Origin: Castellaniella sp041675725
GTDB taxonomy: Bacteria > Pseudomonadota > Gammaproteobacteria > Burkholderiales > Burkholderiaceae_B
Assembly (NCBI RefSeq): GCF_041675725.1
Contig: NZ_JBAYTI010000007.1
Location: forward strand, 1-64,000
Length of the DNA stretch: 64,000 nucleotides
Direction of reading: 5' to 3'
In this document: piece by piece, positions 1-7,047 of the stretch
How positions within the stretch are numbered: position 1 is the first letter of the stretch
Layout of the letters: each line of letters begins with the position of its first letter
The notes under the pieces: generated by a model
The model's database searches: none
Told to the model about the DNA's origin: nothing
Seen by the model: only the letters and a program-made list of their open reading frames with translations
Translations under genes and position numbers: made by a program

Positions 1-9
1 ACTGACCAG

Positions 10-34
10 GGTGAAAATCGCCCCGATTTTGACC
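10..34. repeat. Imperfect inverted repeat (hairpin) just upstream of a truncated-looking gene
   Basis: GGTGAAAATCG and CGATTTTGACC face each other across CCC, with 10 of 11 positions pairing. The A/T block inside the stem could make it a terminator of an upstream gene. Alternatively, alternating AAAATCG/CGATTTT motifs of this kind are seen at the ends of some IS21-like insertion sequences. Which one applies cannot be decided because the window begins here. It matters because the following ATPase lacks a normal N-terminus. Confidence 0.4.
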
Positions 35-75
35 AACTTTCGGACATTTCTTCTGCATTATGAAATTCGTACCGT

Positions 76-765
76 TTGTGTTGTTTCGGTCAGTTTTCAA
101 AGCACCTTGATCAGATGTTCCTTCAGGGCGTCGATCTTCACGTGCACCCGGGCGAAATCGTAAGCCTGCTGGGTCGTAATGGGGTCGGCCGATCGACGAC
201 CGTCAGAGCGGTCATGGGCTTGGTGCGGTCAACCGGCTCGGTGGTGTTCGACGGCGCCGAGATAAACGGAAAGAGGACCTATGAAATTGCTCTGCGGGGC
301 TTGGGATACGTGCCGGAAAGCCGCGATATCTTCCCATCGCTGACCGTCGAGCAAAACTTGATACTGGGGCAGCAGCGCGGGAAACAGTCGCAATGGAGCA
401 TGGACGACATGTACGACATATTCCCGCGTCTGAAAGAGCGCAGACACACGCTGGCCGGGGTCATGTCGGGCGGCGAACAGCAAATGCTGACGCTGTGCCG
501 TTCGTTGATTGGCGACCCCAAGCTCATCATGATCGACGAGCCTACGGAAGGGCTTGCGCCGCAGATTGTCGAGCAGGTTGCCCAGTACCTCGACACGCTT
601 CGTCAGCGTGGCATTGCAGTTTTGCTAGTTGAACAAAAACTGGCTATAGCACTCGATATTTCCCAGAGGCTTTATGTCATGGGCCGCGGAACTATCGTAT
701 TTGAAGGAACTCCCGACGACCTGCGCGAGGCACAGCAAATACGCAGGGACTGGCTGGAGGTCTAG
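76..765 (+). CDS. LivF-type ABC transporter ATP-binding protein, aberrant N-terminus and Walker A
   Basis: This is a cytoplasmic ATPase subunit of a branched-chain amino acid/organic-acid ABC importer (LivF family). It shows a Q-loop region (YVPESRDIFPSL), the signature MSGGEQQ, Walker B LIMIDEP and the switch His region replaced by VEQ, as usual for LivF. Two things are odd. The Walker A reads GRNGVGRST, with Arg in place of the invariant Lys. The first 15 residues do not resemble the usual LxVxxLxxxYG start, and an in-frame stop at 61-63 prevents extension. The TTG at 76 is the only start covering the whole domain; ATG at 115 is an alternative. A binding protein follows 32 bp later, so it probably belonged to a liv operon. 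Family assignment is secure; whether it still works is doubtful. Confidence 0.6.
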   Translation: MCCFGQFSKHLDQMFLQGVDLHVHPGEIVSLLGRNGVGRSTTVRAVMGLVRSTGSVVFDGAEINGKRTYEIALRGLGYVPESRDIFPSLTVEQNLILGQQRGKQSQWSMDDMYDIFPRLKERRHTLAGVMSGGEQQMLTLCRSLIGDPKLIMIDEPTEGLAPQIVEQVAQYLDTLRQRGIAVLLVEQKLAIALDISQRLYVMGRGTIVFEGTPDDLREAQQIRRDWLEV

Positions 766-797
766 CACTGGCACTTGTAATCAATACAGGAGACATC

Positions 798-2042
798 ATG
801 AAGCACAAAGCACAACTCAAACTAAGCGCCTTGGCATTGACTATGAGCCTGTTCGCAGGCGTTGCTCATGCTGAAAACGTAAAAATCGCGGTGATAGATC
901 CATTGTCTGGATCGTTCGCGGCATTGGGCGAGAACCAGCTCCGTACATGGCAGTTTGTGGGCGATTTGGCCAACGAAGAAAAATGGGCCGGCGAGCATAC
1001 ACTCGAATTCGTGGGCTTCGACAACAAGGCTGGGGTGCAGGACAGCCTCAGCCAGCTCAAGCGAGCCATAGACCAAGGCTACCGTTATGTTGCCCAGGCC
1101 AATGGTTCCGGGGTCGCGTTCGGTCTGGTAGACGCCGTCAACAAACACAACGCGCGCAATCCTGGCAAAGAGGTCTTGTATATCAACCATGGCGCAATAG
1201 ACCCGGAGCTGACCAACGGGAAATGCAGCTTCTGGCAATTCAGCGTCGATTCCAACGTCGACATGAAAATGCAGGCGCTGGTCAATCACCTGGCCAAAAA
1301 CAAGGACGTCAAGAAAGTCTACATAATCGGCCAGAACTATGCCTTTGGGCGTGCCGTCAGCAAAGCGGCCAAAGAAATGCTGGCGGAAAAGCGTCCCGAC
1401 GTAGAAATCGTCGGCGATGACTTGCACCCGATAGGTGAAGTGAAGGATTTCTCGCCCTACGTAGCGAAAATCATAGCGTCCGGCGCCGATACCATCATCA
1501 CCGGCAACTGGGGCTCCGACCTGGCGCTCCTGATCAAATCCGCGCGCGCTTCCGGGCTAGACGCGGATTTCTATACCTACTATGCCGTACTGAAAGGCTC
1601 GCCGACGGCCATGGGCGAAAGCGGCCTCGAGCGTGTCAAATACGTAGGTGTATGGAACGTCAACAACGAAGAGTACAAGGGCAAGGACCTGGTCGAAGGG
1701 TTCAAGCAAAAATATGACGATGATTTGACCTGGCTACAGGCTTATTCCGCTGTGGCGCTTCTTTCGAAAGCCATGAAAGAAACAGGTTCCGTAGATCCGA
1801 CTGACGTTGCATTTGCCCTTGAAGGCATGGAGCTGGACAACCTCAACGGCAAAATAAAAATGCGCGCGTCGGACCACCAATTGCAGCAGGCTCTGTATGT
1901 GGCAACATGGTCCAAGACCAACGACACCACCGTCCAGCTTGAACAGGAAGGGACAGGCTTTGGCTGGCGCACGGAAGAGGTCATTCCGGCCTCCGAGGCA
2001 GAGTTGCCGACCATTTGCGAAATGAAACGGCCCAAACGCTGA
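798..2042 (+). CDS. Periplasmic substrate-binding protein of a Liv-type ABC importer
   Basis: This is a 414-residue type I periplasmic binding protein (LivK/Peripla_BP_6 family) that captures the solute outside the inner membrane. It has a clear Sec signal peptide (basic MKHKAQLK, hydrophobic core, cleavage after AGVAHA) and the typical opening of the mature protein, VKIAVIDPLSGSFAALGENQ. The start is ATG with an AGGAGA ribosome site. It lies between a LivF-type ATPase and an acyl-CoA ligase, so the ligand may be a carboxylic acid that is activated after import rather than an amino acid; that is inference from context. A GC-rich hairpin follows the stop. Confidence 0.85.
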   Translation: MKHKAQLKLSALALTMSLFAGVAHAENVKIAVIDPLSGSFAALGENQLRTWQFVGDLANEEKWAGEHTLEFVGFDNKAGVQDSLSQLKRAIDQGYRYVAQANGSGVAFGLVDAVNKHNARNPGKEVLYINHGAIDPELTNGKCSFWQFSVDSNVDMKMQALVNHLAKNKDVKKVYIIGQNYAFGRAVSKAAKEMLAEKRPDVEIVGDDLHPIGEVKDFSPYVAKIIASGADTIITGNWGSDLALLIKSARASGLDADFYTYYAVLKGSPTAMGESGLERVKYVGVWNVNNEEYKGKDLVEGFKQKYDDDLTWLQAYSAVALLSKAMKETGSVDPTDVAFALEGMELDNLNGKIKMRASDHQLQQALYVATWSKTNDTTVQLEQEGTGFGWRTEEVIPASEAELPTICEMKRPKR

Positions 2043-2052
2043 TATTCTGGCA

Positions 2053-2079
2053 GCACGACAGGCCCCGGGCCTGTCGTGC
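2053..2079 (+). terminator. GC-rich stem-loop between binding protein and acyl-CoA ligase
   Basis: GCACGACAGGCCC pairs perfectly with GGGCCTGTCGTGC (13 bp, almost no loop). There is no T-run, so it may be a partial terminator, an mRNA-stabilising structure that keeps the binding-protein transcript abundant, or both. Confidence 0.5.
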
Positions 2080-2117
2080 AACAGACCTCCGGTTAAATCG
2101 TGCGGAGAGAGCAAACC

Positions 2118-3779
2118 ATGCCTGAGCCACACATCATTCGTCCCTGGTCGAGTATCATGCCGGTGCCGGCTCACGGGCCAAAACCATTTAGAGCACGCTT
2201 TACCGACGTATTGAGCTTGTTTCGATACGCGGTGCGAAACGCAGCGCACAAGCCCGCGATATATTATTTCGACCGCAGCATGAGCTACGCGGAGCTGGAC
2301 GAATATGCCAACAAGTTCGCGCTGGAATTACTGAGATTGGGGGTCCAAAAGGGGGACAGAGTTGCCTTGTATATGCAAAGCATCCCTCAATTCATTATTT
2401 GCTCCCTGGGCATATGGAAGGCGGGAGCCGTCGGGGTAACCATCAACCCCATGAACCGCGCTCGGGAGCTGAAGCTGCTTTTGCAAGATAGTAAAAGCCG
2501 AGTGGTGGTGCTGCAAAATGGGCTTTACAACGGTGTTGCGCGCCATGTTCTACCAGAGTTGCCGGGCGTTGTTCCGATAGTCACCAGCGCGCGCGAATTC
2601 CAAGGCAGAAATGACAGCAGGGTCATGAACGCTGACGACGATGCCCCATGCGATGGCGCAATGTCACTATCCGACGCCTTGGGCCGTGATTTGCCCGACG
2701 GGTGCATCTCTTGCTTGCAAGACAGCGCACAGCCCGATGCTGCGGCGATGCTGGTCTACACGTCGGGCACCACTGGCGCTCCCAAAGGCGCGATCGTAAC
2801 CCATGCGAACATGGCCATCGACGCCGAAATCTTCAGAGAATGGGCGGGCGTGAACGACGGTTGCGCCATCTTGGGAATCGCGCCGCTGTTTCATATTACC
2901 GGTCTGATCGGGCACGTGATTATTTCGTTTGCTTGTTTGGCGGCAGCCATATTGAGCTGCCGGTTCCACGCCGAGGTCGTCGCCGAGGCGGCCGACAAGC
3001 ACAAGCCCGAGTTCGTCGTCGGCGCAATCACCGCATTTATCGCGCTTATGAACAATGACAATGTAAGCGCCAGCCAGCTTCAATCTCTTAAAAGAATATA
3101 TACAGGCGGCGCCCCGGTTCCGGCTGCGGTCGCCGCGCAGTTTGAAGGAAGGTTTGGTCTGCCCATGCGCAATTGCTATGGTCTGACCGAAAGTACTGCC
3201 TTGGCTTTGGCCGTTCCGCCTGCCATGGCCACGCCGGTGGACGCCGACGGGGCGTTCTCAGTCGGTATCCCGGTATTCGATACGGACGCCTACATCGCGG
3301 ATGATGACGGTTCAGTATTGCCACCGGGCGAAATTGGCGAAATCATGCTGCGTGGCCCGCAGATCGTGCCAGGCTACTGGGACAAGCCAGGGCACAGCGA
3401 AGCGGCTTTCCGAGACGGCTACCTTCGGACAGGCGACGTTGGATACATGGACGCGCAGGGGTGGTTTTTCCTGGTGGATCGCAAGAAAGACATGATCAAT
3501 GCGTCAGGCTACAAGGTTTGGCCGAAAGAGGTCGAAGACGTTATATACAGCCATCCGGCCGTGCGTGAGGCCGCGGTCGTGGGCGTGCCAGATACGTACC
3601 GTGGAGAGACAGTCAAGGCGGTAGTAAGCCTGAAGCCGGGCTATGGTCTGAAAGGTACGGACCTGATTCTTTTCTGCAAAGAGCGCCTGGCGGCATACAA
3701 GTATCCGCGCATAGTAGAGATCGTGGATGAGTTGCCCAAAACCGCTACTGGAAAAATTTTGCGCAGATTCTTGCGCTAG
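2118..3779 (+). CDS. Acyl-CoA ligase (AMP-forming)
   Basis: This 553-residue member of the ANL superfamily activates a carboxylic acid with ATP and CoA through an acyl-adenylate. Motifs visible in order are the phosphate loop YTSGTTGAPKG, the A5 motif YGLTEST, the A7/A8 hinge region YLRTGDVGYMD followed by DRKKDMINASGYKV, and the C-terminal catalytic lysine motif PKTATGKILRR. ATG at 2118 is chosen over the in-frame GTG at 2100 because GGAGAG lies at the right distance before it. The substrate cannot be read from sequence; the neighbouring binding protein suggests an imported medium-chain or aromatic acid. Confidence 0.85.
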   Translation: MPEPHIIRPWSSIMPVPAHGPKPFRARFTDVLSLFRYAVRNAAHKPAIYYFDRSMSYAELDEYANKFALELLRLGVQKGDRVALYMQSIPQFIICSLGIWKAGAVGVTINPMNRARELKLLLQDSKSRVVVLQNGLYNGVARHVLPELPGVVPIVTSAREFQGRNDSRVMNADDDAPCDGAMSLSDALGRDLPDGCISCLQDSAQPDAAAMLVYTSGTTGAPKGAIVTHANMAIDAEIFREWAGVNDGCAILGIAPLFHITGLIGHVIISFACLAAAILSCRFHAEVVAEAADKHKPEFVVGAITAFIALMNNDNVSASQLQSLKRIYTGGAPVPAAVAAQFEGRFGLPMRNCYGLTESTALALAVPPAMATPVDADGAFSVGIPVFDTDAYIADDDGSVLPPGEIGEIMLRGPQIVPGYWDKPGHSEAAFRDGYLRTGDVGYMDAQGWFFLVDRKKDMINASGYKVWPKEVEDVIYSHPAVREAAVVGVPDTYRGETVKAVVSLKPGYGLKGTDLILFCKERLAAYKYPRIVEIVDELPKTATGKILRRFLR

Positions 3780-3821
3780 CAGCTCGGCCACATACGACGC
3801 TCGCCGAGCTTCAGAGTATGG

Positions 3822-4328
3822 TCAGTACATGTGTTGGCCACCGTTCATGGCAACGTTGCTACCGGTCATGAAGGCCGCAGCATCGCTCACGATGAATGTC
3901 ACCAGCGCGGCAATCTCATCGGGCTGTCCAAGGCGGCCGACTGGAATCGCGTTGATGATCTTCTGCCGTATATCCTCGCGCACTGCCATCACCATCTCGG
4001 TCGCCAGATAACCAGGTGAGACGGTGTTCACGGTCACGCCCTTGCGCGCCACTTCTTGTGCCAGCGCCTTGGTGAAGCCATGAACACCGGCCTTGGCAGC
4101 CGAATAATTGGTCTGTCCGAACTGGCCCTTGCTGCCATTGAACTTCGAGTCCAGATTGGTGCGCAGCACGGCGTCCCAGCTGACTTTGTCAAGCTTGCGC
4201 AGCGTGGCGTTGCCTGGTGTATGCGTAATGATCACACGATGGCCAGCGTCGTGCAGAGCGCGGGCGATGGCGGCACCCAACCCCCGATTGCCTCCTGTGA
4301 TCAGTGCCGTTCGTCGAGGGGGATTCAT
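3822..4328 (-). pseudogene. PhaB-like acetoacetyl-CoA reductase with two internal deletions
   Basis: The sequence is clearly PhaB-type SDR: TGGNRGLGAAIARAL at the cofactor site, then KGQFGQTNYSAAKAG with catalytic Tyr and Lys, NTVSPGYLATEMV and the end NGGQHMY. PhaB proteins are about 246 residues; this one is 168. Two in-frame pieces are missing. One lies between HTPGNATLRK and LDKVSWDAVLRTNL and removes the NNAG region (roughly 55 residues). The other lies between LDSKFN and GSKGQFGQ and removes the ISS segment with the catalytic Ser (roughly 24). A ribosome site (GAGGAA) and open frame remain. It probably cannot reduce acetoacetyl-CoA. Family call strong, loss of function inferred. Confidence 0.7.
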
Positions 4329-4406
4329 GGTGTATTCCTCAGCAAGTCGGGAATCGCACCGGAGGCAAGTCCGGCATCGGGCTTATCAGGGGCAGTACCG
4401 TCCCGA

Positions 4407-5345
4407 TCACGCCATAGGCGTTTGCTTGACGCTGATCTTGCGCAGCAGCGGCAGCCATGATCGGGCGTTGACGACCAGCAGGCCCGCCAGAACCAGTGTG
4501 GCCCCCACGAGGAACCCATACGTCAGCTGCTCGCCCAGCAATATCACGCCCAAGACGACGCCGATCAGCGGTGTCATGAACGACAGCACACCCAAGGGTG
4601 CGGCCAGATAGTGGCGCAGCAGCCAGAACCAGGTCAGGTAGCTGGCGAAGGACACCAGCAGCGCCTGGAATCCCAGGCTGGCCCAAACCAGCGGGGTGCT
4701 ATGGAATTGTGTCTGCCCGGACACCAACATGACCGGCAGCAGCAACACGGCGGCGCCCGCCAGCTGGTAAAACAGGGTTTGCGTCGCCGGCGCTTCACTC
4801 AGGCGGCTGGTGCGCACGGCCACGGTGGTCAAGCCCCAACCCAGGCCCGCACACAAGCCCATCAGGTCGCCCAGCAGCCAGTTGGTGTCCGCGCCGGCCG
4901 GGTCACTTTTTTCCGGCGCCAGAAAAGTGACCAGGATACCGATGAAGGCCATGCCGATGCCTGTCCATTGCAGTCGGCTCAGGCGTTCCTCGGGCAGGCG
5001 CAGATGCAAGCCGACGGCTGCGAACATGGGGCCGGTGTAGAGGAAAACGGCCATGTGCGATGCGCTCGTCCAGCGCAGCCCTTCGGCCACGAACAGAAAT
5101 TCGCCCGCGAACAGCGCGCCCACGACCAGTCCCGAACGCAATCCTACGCCCCGCAGCCAACGCTCGCGCAGGACGAGGTGACCGACCAGCCAAACGAGTA
5201 ACGCCCCCACACCCGAGCGCAGCACGACTTGCAGCAAGGGCGGCACGTCGCCCGCCACGGCCTTGATGGCAACCTGCTGCATGCCCCATGCCAGGCACAG
5301 CGCCATCATGAACGCTGTGGCCTGGCCATCCACGGGTTTTCTCAT
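4407..5345 (-). CDS. EamA/DMT-family transporter
   Basis: This is a 312-residue inner-membrane protein of the drug/metabolite transporter superfamily, with about ten hydrophobic segments arranged as two EamA repeats. The second repeat opens near DLMGLCAGLGWGLTTVAV, and the end of the protein is VGATLVLAGLLVVNARSW. ATG at 5345 is preferred to upstream starts because it begins MRKPVDGQATAFMMALCLAW, directly before the first membrane helix, and has AAGG upstream; the longer frame codes for non-hydrophobic, Arg-rich sequence. Such proteins usually export amino acids or other metabolites. The substrate is unknown. Confidence 0.8.
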   Translation of the reverse strand: MRKPVDGQATAFMMALCLAWGMQQVAIKAVAGDVPPLLQVVLRSGVGALLVWLVGHLVLRERWLRGVGLRSGLVVGALFAGEFLFVAEGLRWTSASHMAVFLYTGPMFAAVGLHLRLPEERLSRLQWTGIGMAFIGILVTFLAPEKSDPAGADTNWLLGDLMGLCAGLGWGLTTVAVRTSRLSEAPATQTLFYQLAGAAVLLLPVMLVSGQTQFHSTPLVWASLGFQALLVSFASYLTWFWLLRHYLAAPLGVLSFMTPLIGVVLGVILLGEQLTYGFLVGATLVLAGLLVVNARSWLPLLRKISVKQTPMA

Positions 5346-5526
5346 CGAATAGCCTTCCAAAACATGATTCCGGTTCAAATCCACAGAGCGCAGAGGGCGA
5401 TGCCGATGCCAGCCTCGCGACAGATCTCGACCATCATCGAGAAAGCCCTGAAATTCTAACTGCGATTGTCGACCGGATGGATTGGAACGGCGCCTGCGCA
5501 CCTGCCCCCGCTTGCGCACCCGCCCG

Positions 5527-6186
5527 CTATCGTCGCCATGACCCGTGAGGCAATTCAACGTCGCGTTCGGCTGCGGCAAGTGCCGTCGCCAGGCCCGCGC
5601 GGTCGAGGGGAATGCAGTAGGCTGGCTTCGCCCGTTCGAAGCGCCAACTGTCCTTGAGGGGTCCGGCGTCTACCGTATCGAATCCGAACTCGTCCTGCAG
5701 TTTTTCGACCCAGCGCTTTGCGTTGGCGTCATCGCCCGCAATGGGCAATGCCCGCCGTTGCCCCGATGCGGGTTGCGCTGTGGGGGTTTTTAGATCTGTC
5801 GCCAGGATCGCATTGAACGCTTTGACGATCGTCGATCTAGAGAAGTGCTTCGCCACCATGCTGCTGGTCGTCGTCTGGTACGTGTCGAGCTCGGCGAACC
5901 GGCCATCCCGATCAGGATAATAGTTGTTGGTGTCGATGAGGATCTTTCCAGCCAACGGTTGGGGGTCGATTTGAAACAATTTTGCAAATGGAACGGTGAC
6001 GACCACGACCGGGCCGAACCCTGCGGCCTCTTGCGCGGTGCCCGCTAAGCAGCCGATCTGCTCGACGATGTCGCTCAGCGTGTCTGGGGTGCGTGAGTTG
6101 CTGATTTTCACTTCATGGCCACAGCGTACGGCGAGGCGTGCGATTGCTTGGCCGATATGCCCCGCTCCGATGATGCCGATTTTCAT
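5527..6186 (-). CDS. NADP-binding reductase of the F420:NADP oxidoreductase-like family
   Basis: This 219-residue Rossmann protein begins MKIGIIGAGHIGQAIARLAV, with GxGxxG close to the N-terminus, followed by SNSRTP where NADPH-specific members read the phosphate. VVVVTVPF, ILIDTNNYYP and KAFNAI are typical of COG2085 (NADPH-dependent F420 reductase-like, YqfL-type dinucleotide-binding proteins). Betaproteobacteria generally do not make F420, so a different acceptor is more likely. The start has AGGAG 8 nt upstream. It lies 27 bp from marR and may be transcribed with it. Confidence 0.7.
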   Translation of the reverse strand: MKIGIIGAGHIGQAIARLAVRCGHEVKISNSRTPDTLSDIVEQIGCLAGTAQEAAGFGPVVVVTVPFAKLFQIDPQPLAGKILIDTNNYYPDRDGRFAELDTYQTTTSSMVAKHFSRSTIVKAFNAILATDLKTPTAQPASGQRRALPIAGDDANAKRWVEKLQDEFGFDTVDAGPLKDSWRFERAKPAYCIPLDRAGLATALAAAERDVELPHGSWRR

Positions 6187-6213
6187 CGCAATACTCCTGA
6201 ATATGGAAATAAA

Positions 6214-6696
6214 TTATTCTGAACTGGACAGATCGACCGCTTTAAGACCATTGTTCAGGCGGTTGATGAAATGCACAAACGAAACTTTGTCGTCGAACCG
6301 GAATCCTTTCATTGACTGCCGGTAGAATTCGTAGATTTTCGGTTGAAGGCCTGACCAGAATGCACTCCCCTGGGAAGTCAGCAATACGAGCTTGACCCTA
6401 CGGTCGCAGGGGTCGGGAATCCGGCGTACGTGCTCGTCACGCTCCAGACGCTTGAGTACGCCATCCAGATTCTGCCGGCTGACGACGAGATATTCGGCAA
6501 GTTCCGAAAACGGCATCCCATTGCTGGCTTCGGCGCGTGATAGGGCGCCCAGTACGGACCATTGAATGGTGGTGATTCCTAATTCTTTGGCCGCCTGGCG
6601 TTCGAGTGTATTGGCAACCTGAAATACGCGGAAGAAGAGGCGGTTGTGCACGGCCGATACTTCTTGATCATATTCAGATAGAGAATGCGTATTCAT
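6214..6696 (-). CDS. MarR-family transcriptional regulator
   Basis: This 160-residue winged-helix repressor candidate is divergently oriented to the FadH/acyl-CoA ligase/Liv operon. It shows the MarR layout: the dimerisation helix at the N-terminus, TTIQWSVLGAL, the recognition region SELAEYLVVSRQNLDGVLKRLE, the wing DPCDRRVKLVLLT and a C-terminal helix. MarR proteins beside CoA-ligase genes commonly sense the acid or its CoA thioester. Two TATCA/TGATA inverted repeats in the 350-bp divergent region are good operator candidates, so self-repression and control of the operon at 7048 are both likely. Confidence 0.85.
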   Translation of the reverse strand: MNTHSLSEYDQEVSAVHNRLFFRVFQVANTLERQAAKELGITTIQWSVLGALSRAEASNGMPFSELAEYLVVSRQNLDGVLKRLERDEHVRRIPDPCDRRVKLVLLTSQGSAFWSGLQPKIYEFYRQSMKGFRFDDKVSFVHFINRLNNGLKAVDLSSSE

Positions 6697-6849
6697 GCCG
6701 CTACGTTGCGTTCGATTGTTTTATATGCGAGGAATGGGCTCATTGTACGTCAAGCCCGTAAATTGCCGACGTGGGCTCTGGAGGCGAAGCATGCAACGGA
6801 TCGGTACCTCGGTGCCACGTCTCGCTCAGCCGGACTGCCTTTGGTTGCC

Positions 6850-6876
6850 GAGGCGCGAGGCGCGAGGCGCGAGGCG
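6850..6876. repeat. 7-bp tandem repeat GAGGCGC, 3.9 copies
   Basis: GAGGCGC is repeated exactly three times, and a fourth copy matches GAGGCG. It lies upstream of the AT-rich promoter zone in the marR divergent region. The function is unknown; it could be slippage DNA that varies between strains. Confidence 0.85.
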
Positions 6877-6902
6877 TACTAGTGCAAACCCTGATAACTA
6901 TC

Positions 6903-6914
6903 TATCAGTTGATA
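6903..6914. promoter_or_regulatory. Candidate MarR operator TATCAGTTGATA
   Basis: TATCA and TGATA form a perfect 5-bp inverted repeat around GT. The same half-site recurs in a longer palindrome 61 bp further on, which supports binding by one dimeric regulator, presumably the adjacent MarR protein. Confidence 0.5.
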
Positions 6915-6974
6915 TATTAAGCTTGCTTAGCCTGGATCAATTCCATGAAATACATGATTTTTAATAATAATTAT

Positions 6975-6992
6975 GTATCAATCAATTGATAC
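6975..6992. promoter_or_regulatory. Candidate MarR operator GTATCAAT-CA-ATTGATAC
   Basis: This is a perfect 8-bp inverted repeat with a 2-bp centre, sharing the TATCA/TGATA half-sites of the palindrome at 6903. It sits about 55 bp before the TTG start of the fadH-like gene, where a bound repressor would block transcription. Confidence 0.55.
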
Positions 6993-7047
6993 GTAAGTCC
7001 ATGTGATGCCGGTCCAAAGCGTCAATTGCACTTATGGGAGATCGATC

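Larger units (their letters stand above)
6697..7047. other. Divergent intergenic region (marR / fadH-like operon)
   Basis: There is no convincing gene in this stretch. It holds a 7-bp tandem repeat, two candidate operators and an AT-rich part (about 6895-7000) suited to promoters. Short open frames crossing it show no start signals or recognisable products. Confidence 0.6.

Noticed and set aside
5527..6186. Assignment as a true F420-dependent enzyme
   Set aside because: The family resemblance is real, but betaproteobacteria generally lack F420 and no F420 biosynthesis gene is in the window.
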